Notes: generated by a model from the sequence alone, not told the origin. Shown: positions 1 through 9,116, numbered from the stretch's first letter. The stretch: DNA of 64,000 bases from Micromonospora halophytica (GCF_900090245.1 NZ_FMDN01000004.1:80169-144168), one strand, 5' to 3'. Translations and numbers: made by a program.

Positions 1-573
1 GACGAGGTCGGCGGCCTGCTGCTCCCACTGGGCGTAGTGGTCCGGGTAGGCCGAGACCTGCACGGTCTGGGCGGCCTGGGTCAGCGGCATGTCCTGCCAC
101 CCGTCGACCTGCTTCAGACCCTTCAGGAACGCCAGCGTCGAGTACTCGGGGTCGGTGATCTGCTCGACCGTGCCCCAACCCGAGGAGGGTCGCTGCTGGA
201 ACAGGCCCTGCGAGTCGTGGTCGTTGCGGTCACCCAGGTGACCCAGGTTCTCCAACTTCGACTCCTGCAGGGCGGTCGCGATCGACACCACCGCGGCACG
301 CTCGTCCATCCCGGCCTTCTTCGTCGCCGCGATGATCGCCTTGGTGTTGGCGACCTGCTCGTCCGACAGGTCGACACGCGACTGGGCGCCCTGCACGCCG
401 TGCGGGATCAGCTTGGCCTTGTCCACCGTCGGCTTGTCGGCCTGCACGGCGACGGCGACGGGCATGCCCTCGACCGGGGCGGTGGTGGTGTGGTTCAGCG
501 GGCCGGCGGCGAGGCCACCGGCGACGGCGAGACCGGCGATACCGAGAACGCTCTTACGCATGATCGTGTTCAT
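1..573 (-). CDS. Secreted lysozyme/transglycosylase-like protein (3' end beyond window)
   Basis: The reading frame runs from ATG at 573 to the window edge, so the C terminus is missing (191 residues seen). The start has an AAGGAG Shine-Dalgarno 8 nt upstream. Residues 1-25 look like a signal peptide (MRK, then a hydrophobic Ala/Gly/Leu stretch). Around residues 101-135 there is an SLT/lysozyme-like pattern: ALQESKLEN, then GLFQQRPSSGWGT. E104 is the plausible catalytic glutamate by analogy with soluble lytic transglycosylases. Family knowledge: such short secreted proteins are common in Micromonosporaceae and usually annotated hypothetical. Role in peptidoglycan turnover is inference from the fold-like motif. 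A roughly 240-nt structured leader precedes it, suggesting control at RNA or operator level. Confidence 0.8.
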   Translation of the reverse strand, partial: MNTIMRKSVLGIAGLAVAGGLAAGPLNHTTTAPVEGMPVAVAVQADKPTVDKAKLIPHGVQGAQSRVDLSDEQVANTKAIIAATKKAGMDERAAVVSIATALQESKLENLGHLGDRNDHDSQGLFQQRPSSGWGTVEQITDPEYSTLAFLKGLKQVDGWQDMPLTQAAQTVQVSAYPDHYAQWEQQAADLV

Positions 574-1186
574 CGGGCAAGCTCCTTCACGGGGGTCGAC
601 ACACGCGCTCGATGGGGGTCGAGCCGACGTGCGGGCACCTCGACAGGCGCTGGGGAAGGTCGATGACCCGGCAGGCACGGGCGAACCAGGCTCGCGGCGC
701 CGGGACCATGTGTAACGACCACCTGCCGGCCGGCATTCCGGCTCACGCGATCCGCGTGGCTCGCGGGCTGGCAGCGGGGGGTGCTGCTGCGGTCGTACAG
801 AGGGTGTAACGACCCCGGCCCGGCCACCATTCCGCCACCACGATGGCACCGGCCACGGGAACCCCGACCCCAGACCCGACAACCCGCGCACCAGCCGGTA
901 CACCCACCCGCCCAACCCACGCAGGATCGGACATCCGCCCCACGGGACGCAGCCGACCCGGAGCGCCCGAACCGTGACCCGCCGGCAGGATCGGGGCGGC
1001 GGGGAAACGGTGAGCCGGGTGCTCACGGTGCCGCTGCCGCCCGCCGGTGCGGTGCGGGTCGGCAGCGCCGACGAGGTGGCACGGTCGCCGGCAGGTTGAC
1101 GCGGACGGTGTGGACCGACGTGCGGCGTCCGCCGGACGGACCGGCGGACGCCCGCACCCACTGTCCGGGCCCTGCCCGGGTTCAGG
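574..1186. other. Intergenic leader/promoter region of the lysozyme-like gene
   Basis: No convincing gene lies here. Read on the minus strand toward the start at 573, it contains two copies of GGTCGTTACA (814-805 and 720-711) with the complement TGTACGACC between them (799-791). The complement could pair with either copy. A CACGCG/CGCGTG hairpin follows near 739-753. I looked for the c-di-AMP (ydaO) riboswitch signature often found before actinobacterial wall hydrolase genes and did not find its conserved blocks. The far end (1124-1152) is the terminator of the LPXTG gene. Confidence 0.5.
1124..1152 (-). terminator. GC-rich hairpin terminator after the LPXTG gene
   Basis: Perfect 12-bp inverted repeat: GGCGTCCGCCGG at 1124-1135 and its complement at 1141-1152, with a 5-nt loop. 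It lies 35 nt downstream of the LPXTG gene stop. There is no U-tract, as usual in high-GC actinobacteria. Confidence 0.65.
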
Positions 1187-1795
1187 TCAGCTCGCCGACC
1201 CCGTTCCGAAGCGGTTGCGCCGCCGCCACAGGACGCTACCCAGCATGAGGACCGCGCCGGCGCCGACCAGACCGCCGCCGACCTTCAGCGGCGTACCGAG
1301 GCTGTCGCCGGTGACCGGCAGGTGGTGCGGCGGCTTCTTGCAGGAACGCACGGTGAGCGTCGCGCTGGCCGTCTCGCCGGAGGTGCGCCCCTCGGCGGTG
1401 AAGGTCAGGTGGCCCACCTCGCTCGGCCGGTACGTCACGGTGAACTGCCCGGCCGCGTTGGTGTACGCGGTGAGGTGCTTCGAACCGGGGTACGGGTAGG
1501 CGACGGGCGCCATCGCGACGGTGCCGCCGTCGCTGCGCCGCGCCGTTGCCGTACCGGTCACCGCGGCGGCGAGGGGCGCCACCGACACCTTGATGTCGAC
1601 CGTCTCCTTGTCCCCGAAGCCGGAGCCTTTGAGCACCACCTTCTCACCGAGGCAGACGGCGGTCCGGTTGAGCGTCAGCGACGGGGGCTTCGGTGGGTAG
1701 TCCGGTGGCGGCTTCGGCGCGGCGAAGGCCGCGGCCGGCGCCGCCGCAACGGCCAGGCCGACCGTGAGCGCCGTGATGATGCGGGATAGCCGCAT
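1187..1795 (-). CDS. LPXTG-anchored secreted surface protein
   Basis: 202 residues from ATG at 1795, chosen because GGAGGAG lies 6 nt upstream; the longer frame runs into the DUF4012 gene. Residues 1-27 form a signal peptide (MRLSRI, hydrophobic core, AFAA). A Pro-rich linker (28-40) follows, then a beta-rich Ig-like region (40-150) with Cys48 and Cys152. The C terminus is a textbook sortase signal: LPVTG at 159-163, hydrophobic segment 171-190, basic tail RRRNR. Known biology: a sortase cleaves between T and G and links the protein to the wall. It sits 11 nt behind the DUF4012 gene on the same strand, so the two are probably co-transcribed and act at the cell surface. Ligand unknown. Confidence 0.85.
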   Translation of the reverse strand: MRLSRIITALTVGLAVAAAPAAAFAAPKPPPDYPPKPPSLTLNRTAVCLGEKVVLKGSGFGDKETVDIKVSVAPLAAAVTGTATARRSDGGTVAMAPVAYPYPGSKHLTAYTNAAGQFTVTYRPSEVGHLTFTAEGRTSGETASATLTVRSCKKPPHHLPVTGDSLGTPLKVGGGLVGAGAVLMLGSVLWRRRNRFGTGSAS

Positions 1796-1806
1796 GTGGT
1801 CTCCTC

Positions 1807-3618
1807 CTACTGGTTGCAGCTTGTTGCGGGAACTACTTGGGTGGTCCATGGGGTGGCGGTGGGGGTGAGCCAGAGTTCCGGCGTGCCGCCGGTGGCCCTG
1901 CCGGTCAGCAGGTCGACGTCGAGGGTCCGGGTGGCGCCGGGGCGTACCTCGACGTTGGCGATGGCCACCTGCCGGCGCCGGTCGGTGCCGCTGCCCAGCT
2001 GGGTCTCGACCCCGTCGAGGCGGGCGCCGACCACCGCGCCGCCGGCGGGGCTGTACACCGTCACCAGGGTGCGGGCGCTGTACGGGTCGCCCGACTTGCC
2101 CATGCCGAGCACCGCCTTCGTGAGGCCGGCGGCAGGGGCCGACGAGTGCAGGGTGAAGCGCAGTCGCAGTTCCCGTCGGCCCTCGTCCTGGCAGTCGCCG
2201 ACGGTGAGGGTCGCCGAGGGCCGCAGGTAGTAGCCGAGCTTCGCGCCGCTGCCGTCATTGAGGAAGACACCGACGGTCGGTGCCTTCTCCTTCTCGGGCA
2301 GGATGCCGCTGAGCCGGTTCTCCGCGAGCGTCCGCTGCTCCTCCGGCCGGGCGCTCCAGAACAATATCCGACGTTCAGTGATGGAGCGGTTGAATGCGGA
2401 CAGAACCCCTCGCGGGTTGACATCGCGACCGAGTAACGAGTTGAACACCGCCGCCGCCGAGGCCGCATAGAAGTCGTCCTGTTCGTCCAGGTCCATCGTC
2501 AGGTAGCTGTCCGCCAGCAGCGTCCGCACGACGGTCTCCGCCGAGAGGGCGGGATAGCCGGGCACGGCGACCGGGCCCACCGCCGCCAGCAGGTACGACA
2601 GTGCCACCGGGTCCACCGCGAGGACCCCGTCGGCCGTGACGCCGGCACGCTGTCGCACCATCTCGCGGTAGAGCTTCGCCGCGGTCGGGAAATGCGGGGT
2701 CAGGTTGACGTCAGCCGGATACCTGCCGGGCAGGTCGGCGTAGAGCCCTCGGGTCTCCGCGTCGAGCGCGAGGGGTGGCGTGAACGACTTCAGGTCGACG
2801 GCGGTCCCCTGCTTCACCAGTTCCAGCCGGCCGGCCCGGGCACGAACGACGGCGTACGCGCCGAACATCCCACCGGTGGCCCGCAGCTCCGACAGGTTCT
2901 GCGAGACGAGCAGGTAGGTGCGCGCCCCGTCGACCCCGAGCAGCGCGGGCAGCAACTGGGCGCCCTTGCTCATCCCGGAGAGCAGTCCGGCCAGCCTGTC
3001 GATCTCGACCCGGAGCCCGTCCAGCGCGTCCTGGACCTCCGGCAGCAGCCCACCGGTCGGCACCGTCCGCAGGCTGGCGCTGCTGTCGCGTACGGCGGCG
3101 TCGACCCGGGTCAGCCGTTGCGCGACGGAGCGCAGCGCGCCCAGGTCGAGCCGCCCCTCCTTGGGCACCAGCGCGGACACGTCGGTCTGCACGAGTGGCG
3201 GAAACGCCTTCCGGGCCAGGTCGTCGACGGCGACCGCGATCCGACGGACGGCGGTCAGGTCGTCACCGGTGTACGGCATGTTCCCCGCCAGCCACCAGGC
3301 CGGCCCGCCGGTCGTCGACCGCGCGGAGCCGCTCTGCTCCTGCAACGCGGCCAGGGTCCGCTGGGCCCGCGCGGCGTCTCCGGCAACGATCTGCGCGCTG
3401 AGCTCGCGGGCCAGGCTCGCGGCATTGAGCAGGCTGGTTCGGGCCTGCCACCCGCGGAAGCCGACCCACCCGGCGCCGGCCAGCAGGAGCGAGCCGACCA
3501 CGAGACCGACGAGCAGGACACGGCGAATTCGGGCCCGCGTCCGTCGCCGCAGCCACCTCCGGCCGCGACGAGACCCACTACTTCCCGTCACACCACTCTC
3601 CAGCCTCAAAACAGACAT
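1807..3618 (-). CDS. DUF4012-family membrane-anchored protein
   Basis: 603 residues from ATG at 3618. An alternative GTG at 3591 has a better ribosome site (GGAGAG, about 6 nt away) and would remove 9 residues. The N terminus is strongly basic (residues 17-33), followed by one membrane helix at about 33-54; the rest is predicted outside the membrane. The sequence style matches DUF4012: Ala/Leu-rich helical first third, then a segment with LVSQNLSELRATGGMFGAYAV, a family hallmark as I recall it. DUF4012 proteins recur in surface polysaccharide loci of Actinobacteria and other Gram-positives; their biochemical role is not established. Upstream DNA (3619-3710) is conspicuously AT-rich and likely holds the promoter for this gene and the LPXTG gene. 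Confidence 0.85.
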   Translation of the reverse strand: MSVLRLESGVTGSSGSRRGRRWLRRRTRARIRRVLLVGLVVGSLLLAGAGWVGFRGWQARTSLLNAASLARELSAQIVAGDAARAQRTLAALQEQSGSARSTTGGPAWWLAGNMPYTGDDLTAVRRIAVAVDDLARKAFPPLVQTDVSALVPKEGRLDLGALRSVAQRLTRVDAAVRDSSASLRTVPTGGLLPEVQDALDGLRVEIDRLAGLLSGMSKGAQLLPALLGVDGARTYLLVSQNLSELRATGGMFGAYAVVRARAGRLELVKQGTAVDLKSFTPPLALDAETRGLYADLPGRYPADVNLTPHFPTAAKLYREMVRQRAGVTADGVLAVDPVALSYLLAAVGPVAVPGYPALSAETVVRTLLADSYLTMDLDEQDDFYAASAAAVFNSLLGRDVNPRGVLSAFNRSITERRILFWSARPEEQRTLAENRLSGILPEKEKAPTVGVFLNDGSGAKLGYYLRPSATLTVGDCQDEGRRELRLRFTLHSSAPAAGLTKAVLGMGKSGDPYSARTLVTVYSPAGGAVVGARLDGVETQLGSGTDRRRQVAIANVEVRPGATRTLDVDLLTGRATGGTPELWLTPTATPWTTQVVPATSCNQ

Positions 3619-3723
3619 AAATGATGAATTCGTCGTTTTTTAGCATGAACCAGGACGGTGGCATACGGATATCAGGGTTTTTGTTCCCTCAGATCCGATT
3701 CCCGGGGACGGTTCGGGTGATCG

Positions 3724-4938
3724 TCACCGTCGGCGGCCGACGGCCACCTCGCGCAGCAGCCCCTCGATCCGGTCCACACCGGCCCGCAGCGACATCTCCC
3801 GCAGGTACGCGTCCCGCCCCCGCCGGCCCATCTCCATCCGGGCGGCGGCCGGGATGGTGGAGGCCAGCCAGAACCGGTCGGCGAGCGTCGCCCAGTCGTC
3901 GGGCGGACAGGAGAGTCCGGCCCGGGCCCGCTCGACGAGTTCGACGGTGTCCCCACCGGCGGAGGCCACCACCGGCCGGGCGCAGGCGAGCGCGGCCTGG
4001 AGCTTGGCGGGGACGCTTCCCCGCAGCTCCGGCAGGTCGCGGAGCATGATCAACTGGTAGTCGGCGGCGGCGTACAGCTCCGGCATGTCCAGCGGTGAGC
4101 GGCGCTCCACGAAGCGGACGTTGTTTGCCCGCAACTCGGCGGCGAGCCCCCGCACCCGCCGCTCCTGGGCACCGGATCCCACCAGCACCAGATCCATCCG
4201 GTCGTCGAGCGCCACGGCCGCGCGGACCGCGGTCTCCAGTCCCTGCCGTACGCCGATCGTGCCGGCGTGCATGACGACACACCGGCCGTCACGGCGGACC
4301 AGTCCCTGCGCCGCCCGACCGGGCCGAACCGGTTGGAAGATCCGCTCGTCGGTCCAGTTGAGCACCACCCGCACCCGGTCCGGCTCCACACCGTCGGCCA
4401 GCACGAGGTCGCGCATGGACGGCGCGGCGACGGCCACGGCATCAGCCTCCCGGTACACCCGCCGCATCGTGGTGAGCAGCCGCCCCGGGCGGTCCACCCG
4501 GTCCGGGCCAGGCTCGTCCTCGGCCCACAGGTCCTGCACGTGCAGCACCGTGGGCACCTGGCCGAGCATCCGCACCAGCCCCGCGGCGGCGAAGGCGGTG
4601 GCGGGCAGCTGGAAGACGTAGAGCACGTCCTCGTCGGCCAGGTAGCGCCGCCCGACGAGGGCGACACTGCCCGCGAACGACAGGTAGCTGGCCATCCGGG
4701 CCCGCGCCGAGGCGTCACCGCCGGCGTAGCGGGGCACCCGTCGCACGGTGAGCCGCTCGCTGCGGGTCACGTGCCGCCAGCGCTGCCGCCAGCCCGGATA
4801 GACGTGTCCACCGGGGTAGTCCGGGAAGCCGGTCAGCACGCGCACCTCGTGGCCCCGGGCGGCCAGCTCCTCGGCCAGGCTGCCGGGGATGAACGCCGGC
4901 TCCGGCGGGAAGTGGTACGACAGGATGCCGATCCTCAC
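3724..4938 (-). CDS. Glycosyltransferase family 4 (WbuB-like)
   Basis: 404 residues from GTG at 4938, where a GGGGGAG ribosome site is adjacent and the protein begins VRIGILSYHFPPEPA, the typical GT4 N-terminal Rossmann strand with the glycine-rich substrate loop. The middle carries RVVLNWTDERIF and MHAGTIGVRQGLE, the linker and start of the second GT-B domain. The C-terminal half contains VPAKLQAALACARPVVAS, the donor-binding region of WbuB/WcaI-type enzymes that transfer sugars onto lipid-linked intermediates. It probably uses an NDP-sugar donor at the cytoplasmic face during exopolysaccharide assembly. It is divergent from the phosphatase gene; both flank the 156-bp region 4939-5094. Substrate cannot be predicted. 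Confidence 0.88.
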   Translation of the reverse strand: MRIGILSYHFPPEPAFIPGSLAEELAARGHEVRVLTGFPDYPGGHVYPGWRQRWRHVTRSERLTVRRVPRYAGGDASARARMASYLSFAGSVALVGRRYLADEDVLYVFQLPATAFAAAGLVRMLGQVPTVLHVQDLWAEDEPGPDRVDRPGRLLTTMRRVYREADAVAVAAPSMRDLVLADGVEPDRVRVVLNWTDERIFQPVRPGRAAQGLVRRDGRCVVMHAGTIGVRQGLETAVRAAVALDDRMDLVLVGSGAQERRVRGLAAELRANNVRFVERRSPLDMPELYAAADYQLIMLRDLPELRGSVPAKLQAALACARPVVASAGGDTVELVERARAGLSCPPDDWATLADRFWLASTIPAAARMEMGRRGRDAYLREMSLRAGVDRIEGLLREVAVGRRR

Positions 4939-5094
4939 CGGCTCCCCCTCGGCGACACGGGGACCGGCGCGGCACCCGGCAGTCGCCGCGGCGGCGCATA
5001 GGATGCCGGCAACCCCTCCCCGTTCGGCCGCCACGGCCGGCGGACCGCCGTCGCGGCGTCCCCTCCCGCGACCTGACCCAGGAGAGGGACCGAA

Positions 5095-5649
5095 GTGGTC
5101 GACGGGATGCTCATCGTGTGCCACGCCAACATGTGCCGGTCACCGATGGCCGAGTACATCGTCCGGCGGCTGCTCGGGAACCCGTCGGTCCCCGTCACCA
5201 GCGCCGGCACCCACGCCCTCGACGGCCGACCGATGCATCCGTACGCCGCGCAGATCGTCGCGGGCGCGGGTGCCGACCCGGCCGGGTTCGTCTCGCGGGA
5301 ACTGCGGCCCGAGCACCTGACCGGAGCCGCCCTGGTCCTCACCGCCACCCGCAGCCAGCGGTCGAGGTGCACGGCGTTGGCGCCGGCCGCCCTGCACCGG
5401 ACCTTCACCCTGCGCCAGTTCGGACGGCTGGCCGCGGCGGCCGGGCCCTCGACGGACCCTGCCGAGGGCCCGCTGCGGGCGGCGGTGCGGGCCGCCGCCC
5501 GCGCCCGGGGGCGGCTGCAACCCGCCGCCCCCGACGCGGACGATCTACCTGACCCCCTCGGCGGCACGCCGGAGGACTTCCGGCGCTGCGCCGAGGAGAT
5601 CGAGCGGTCGATGAGACCGGTCGTGGCACTCATCGGGACAGCCGGGTGA
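5095..5649 (+). CDS. Low-molecular-weight protein-tyrosine phosphatase
   Basis: 184 residues from GTG at 5095, with AGGAG 10 nt upstream; an in-frame ATG at 5107 is the alternative. The active-site loop near the N terminus reads VCHANMCRSP, giving the CX5R cysteine and arginine. The consensus Gly of CxGNxCRS is Ala here. The general-acid motif appears near residue 150 as PDPLGG (DP pair). There is an insertion of about 30 Ala/Arg-rich residues before that motif, making it longer than the usual 145-165 residues. Family role: dephosphorylates a cognate BY-kinase (Wzb/Wzc pairs). Its stop overlaps the 3' end of the kinase gene by 20 bp in convergent orientation, supporting a partnership. Confidence 0.88.
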   Translation: MVDGMLIVCHANMCRSPMAEYIVRRLLGNPSVPVTSAGTHALDGRPMHPYAAQIVAGAGADPAGFVSRELRPEHLTGAALVLTATRSQRSRCTALAPAALHRTFTLRQFGRLAAAAGPSTDPAEGPLRAAVRAAARARGRLQPAAPDADDLPDPLGGTPEDFRRCAEEIERSMRPVVALIGTAG

Positions 5650-7087
5650 GTTCCTGCGTCCGGTCCGGCACCCGGTTGGCACCGGCCGATCCGGCGCGGT
5701 GCGCCGCCGAGGCGCGGTCCGCCGGGACCGAGGGCTTGGTGGCGATCCGGTAGGCCTCGTACTGGTACGCGTCCGCCTTGGCGACCTTGGTCATGTTCAG
5801 CACGCAGCCGAGCAGGCGGACCGAGACCGAGTGCAGCGACCGGGCCGCGGCCGCGACCTGGGTCCGCGAGGTCCGCCCCTGCTGGGTGACGAGCAGCGCG
5901 CCGTCGGCCTGCACGGCCACCACCACGCCGTCGGTCACCGCCAGCAGCGGCGCGGTGTCGATGACCACGATGTCGGCCGACTCACGCAGCGCCAGCAGCA
6001 GGTCGGCCATCGCCTTCGAGCCGAGCAGTTCGCTCGGGTTCGGCGGGGTCGAGCCGCTCGGCAGCACCAGCATCGACTTGTCGCCCCACCGCTGCACCAC
6101 GTCCCCGACCTGCACGTCGCCGACCAGCACGTCGGTGAGACCGATGCCCCCGTCGAGGCCGAGGTAGTCGGCGACCTTCGGCCGACGCAGGTCCGCGTCG
6201 ACCAGCAGCACCCGCCAGCCCGCCTCCGCCAGCGCGATGGCCAGGTTGCAGGAGAGCGTCGTCTTCCCCTCGCCCTGCAGCGCGCTGGTCACCGCGATGA
6301 CCCGGGCCGGCTCGTTCACGTCGACGAAGCGCAGGTTGGTCCGCAGCTTGCGGACCGCCTCGGCACGGGCCGAGGTCGCCGCCTCGCCCACGATGAGCGG
6401 GGCGCCCTTGGCGCCGGGCTCGAAGGGGATCTCACCCAGCAGCGGGCTGCCGGTGACCCGCTGCAGGCCTGCGGCGTCACGCAGCCGGACGTCCACCAGG
6501 CCGCGCAGGATGGCCAGACCGGCACCCAGGAGCAGCCCGATCAGCGCACCCATGAGCAGGTTGCGAGTGGGCTGCGGCGAGACGGGGCCGGAGCTCACCC
6601 GGGGGCCGCTGACCACCTCGATCTTGACGGGTGCCGACCGGCCCTCCGGGGGCGTCTCGACCTTCTGCACCAGCTCGACGAACTTGGCCGAGAGCGTCTC
6701 GGTGAGCTTCATCGCCCGCGTCTGGTCGGTGTCGGTGACGGTGGCCCTCAACAGCACGGTGCCCGACTCGGTCGAGGTGGCGACCCGCCGTTGCAGGTCG
6801 TCGGCGGTCAGCCCGAGCGGCGTCTCCGCCACCACGCTCTGGGCCAGCCGGTCACTGCGCAGCAGATCGGCGTACGACTTCACCCGCTGCTGGAGGAAGA
6901 GACTGCCCTGGTAGGCGTCCGTCACGCCCTGACTCGGGGTGGTGACGAAGAAGGTCACCGACGCCACGTACCGGGGCGGCGTGCGAACCGTGATCAACGC
7001 TGCTGATCCGATCGCGACCATCAGCGTGACCAGGACGATCCACCAGTGCCGGCGGATCAGGCGCAGATAGGTGCGGACCTCCATCAC
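5630..7087 (-). CDS. Polysaccharide co-polymerase/BY-family tyrosine kinase (Wzz + CpsD-like)
   Basis: 485 residues; start GTG at 7087 or ATG at 7084 behind GGGGAGG. Residues 1-35 contain the first membrane helix of a Wzz domain. A periplasmic-type helical region (40-170) and second helix (about 176-196) follow. The cytoplasmic BY-kinase domain has Walker A QGEGKTT (271-277), Walker A' LLVDADLRRP (294-303) and Walker B DIVVIDTAP (372-380). The C-terminal tail has only three tyrosines (YQYEAY), fewer than the classic cluster. Known role: controls chain length and export of surface polysaccharide, with activity tuned by autophosphorylation. It is divergent from the CapD-like gene across an AT-rich promoter region (7088-7262). 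Confidence 0.9.
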   Translation of the reverse strand: MMEVRTYLRLIRRHWWIVLVTLMVAIGSAALITVRTPPRYVASVTFFVTTPSQGVTDAYQGSLFLQQRVKSYADLLRSDRLAQSVVAETPLGLTADDLQRRVATSTESGTVLLRATVTDTDQTRAMKLTETLSAKFVELVQKVETPPEGRSAPVKIEVVSGPRVSSGPVSPQPTRNLLMGALIGLLLGAGLAILRGLVDVRLRDAAGLQRVTGSPLLGEIPFEPGAKGAPLIVGEAATSARAEAVRKLRTNLRFVDVNEPARVIAVTSALQGEGKTTLSCNLAIALAEAGWRVLLVDADLRRPKVADYLGLDGGIGLTDVLVGDVQVGDVVQRWGDKSMLVLPSGSTPPNPSELLGSKAMADLLLALRESADIVVIDTAPLLAVTDGVVVAVQADGALLVTQQGRTSRTQVAAAARSLHSVSVRLLGCVLNMTKVAKADAYQYEAYRIATKPSVPADRASAAHRAGSAGANRVPDRTQELTRLSR

Positions 7088-7262
7088 GCCTCCCCTTCCG
7101 CCAGGACATTTGGCCCGTAAAACTGCACGAAATCCCCCTAGATGGCACTAACGACGTGTCAGGATCAAAACGGTTCAAGACGGCGATGAAGTGAATGTAG
7201 AGGATGCAAGTACTCAACAGACCTCAATCACCGCGATTCTGGAACAAACGCAGAGGACACCG

Positions 7263-9116
7263 ATGGATCCTGCAGCTTCCCGAGCCGACAGCCCCCCGCA
7301 CCGCGACTGGGTCACCCGGCGCACCAAGGCCCTCTCTCTGCTAACGCTCGACACGGCGGCGTGGTGCGGGGGATTCCTGGTCGCCGCCTGGGCGCGATAC
7401 GAGTTCGGGCTCACCCCCCGGCAGTGCGTGCTGGCGCTCGGGACGGCGCTGGTGTGCGCGATCGTCCACACGAGCATCGAGCAGGTGCGCTTCACGGCCC
7501 GGGGCCGACACCCGGTCGGCAGCGCGGGTGAGGCCCGCGACCTGGCCGCCACCGCGATCCTCGCCGCGGCCGTCGTGCTCACCGCGCTGGCGGCCATGTC
7601 GGAACGGCCGGTGCCGGCCAGCGTCCCGGTGACCGGCGGCGCCGTCGCGCTGCTGCTGATGGCGGCCGGCCGGGCCGGCTACCGGTGGCGGCGCGACCGT
7701 GACGACCGCCCGGCGCGCTCGTCGGACCGGGCGTTGATCTACGGCGTCGACGCCGCCAGCGAACGCCTGGTGCGGGTGCTCACCGGCGACCCGCAGAGCC
7801 GCTACCTTCCCGTCGGCCTGCTCGACGACGCCCCCGACAGGCAGGGCCTGCGCCTGGAAGGGTTGCGCGTGCTGGGCGGTCGCGAGCAGCTCGAAGAGGC
7901 GGTGCGCCGTACCCGGGCCACCACCGTGATCTTCTCGATCAACGGCTCGGACGCCGAGCTGATGCGCGACGTGCGCGGTCGTACCCTCCAGGCGGGCGCC
8001 GCCTTCAAGGTGCTGCCCCCGGTACGCGAGCTGCTGGACCGTCCGGTCGCCGTGACCGACGTACGCGACCTGCAGATCACCGACCTGCTCGGCCGGGCGC
8101 AGCGGGTGGCGGAGCTGGCCTTCGAACGCAACGGGCTGGCCGGGCGACGGGTCCTGGTCACCGGGGCGGGTGGCTCCATCGGCTCGGAGCTGTGCCGCCA
8201 GATCGCCCGCTGCGAGCCCGGCGAGCTGATGATGCTCGACCGGGACGAGTCGGCGTTGCACGCCCTGCAGATGTCGCTGCACGGCCGGGCGCTGCTGGAC
8301 GGGCCGGAGCTGGTCCTCGCCGACATCCGCGACGCCGACGGCATCGCCCGGATCATCGCCGACCACCAGCCCGACGTGGTGTTCCACGCCGCCGCCCTGA
8401 AGCACCTGACGCTGCTGCAGCGCCATCCCGGCGAGGCGATCAAGACCAACGTGCGCGGCACGCTGAACGTCCTGGAGGCATGCCGGGGCGTGAGCGAGTT
8501 CGTCAACATCTCGACCGACAAGGCGGCCAACCCGGCCAGCGTGCTCGGCTACTCGAAGCGCATCACCGAGCGGCTGACCGCCCACTACGCCACGCAGGTC
8601 GACGGCCGGTTCCTCAGCGTCCGCTTCGGCAACGTGCTCAGCAGCCGCGGCTCGGTGCTCACCGCGTTCCAGGCACAGGTCGAGGCCGGCGTGCCGATCA
8701 CCGTCACGCACCCGGACGTCACCCGCTACTTCATGACCGTGCAGGAAGCCGTCCACCTGGTGCTCCAGGCGGCCGTCATCGGGCGCGGCGGCGAGGCGCT
8801 GGTGCTCGACATGGGCGAGCCGGTGCGGATCGCCGACGTGGCCCGCCGGCTCGCCGCCGAGGCACCCACCCCGACCGAGATCGTCTTCACCGGCCTGCGC
8901 CCCGGCGAGAAGCTGCACGAGGACCTCTTCGGCATCGACGAGATCGACAGCCGTCCGCTGCACCCGCTCATCTCGCACGTGCGGGTGCCCGCGCTCGCCC
9001 CCGAGGAGCTGCACACCCTCGACCCGTACGCCGACGCCGATGAGCTGATCAAGCGGATGGCGGCGTACTGCGAGGAGCTGCCGACCCGGATGTCGGTGCT
9101 GCCCTCACCCCGCTGA
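7263..9116 (+). CDS. CapD/FlaA1-like NDP-sugar dehydratase/epimerase with membrane domain
   Basis: 617 residues from ATG at 7263, chosen because GAGG lies 7 nt upstream; a longer frame from 7191 lacks a ribosome site. The N-terminal third has four hydrophobic helices, followed by a nucleotide-sugar-binding CoA-like domain (ALIYGVDAASERLVR). The C-terminal SDR domain carries the NAD-binding motif GAGGSIGSELCRQ and the FlaA1-type catalytic block STDKAANP with YSKRITE. Such membrane-bound enzymes 4,6-dehydrate and/or epimerise UDP-GlcNAc-type donors for surface polysaccharide. It closes the exopolysaccharide block. Substrate specificity cannot be read from the sequence. Confidence 0.9.
   Translation: MDPAASRADSPPHRDWVTRRTKALSLLTLDTAAWCGGFLVAAWARYEFGLTPRQCVLALGTALVCAIVHTSIEQVRFTARGRHPVGSAGEARDLAATAILAAAVVLTALAAMSERPVPASVPVTGGAVALLLMAAGRAGYRWRRDRDDRPARSSDRALIYGVDAASERLVRVLTGDPQSRYLPVGLLDDAPDRQGLRLEGLRVLGGREQLEEAVRRTRATTVIFSINGSDAELMRDVRGRTLQAGAAFKVLPPVRELLDRPVAVTDVRDLQITDLLGRAQRVAELAFERNGLAGRRVLVTGAGGSIGSELCRQIARCEPGELMMLDRDESALHALQMSLHGRALLDGPELVLADIRDADGIARIIADHQPDVVFHAAALKHLTLLQRHPGEAIKTNVRGTLNVLEACRGVSEFVNISTDKAANPASVLGYSKRITERLTAHYATQVDGRFLSVRFGNVLSSRGSVLTAFQAQVEAGVPITVTHPDVTRYFMTVQEAVHLVLQAAVIGRGGEALVLDMGEPVRIADVARRLAAEAPTPTEIVFTGLRPGEKLHEDLFGIDEIDSRPLHPLISHVRVPALAPEELHTLDPYADADELIKRMAAYCEELPTRMSVLPSPR

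Noticed and set aside
574..830. Possible c-di-AMP (ydaO) riboswitch before the lysozyme-like gene
   Set aside because: The conserved aptamer blocks I would expect are absent; only alternative stems remain.
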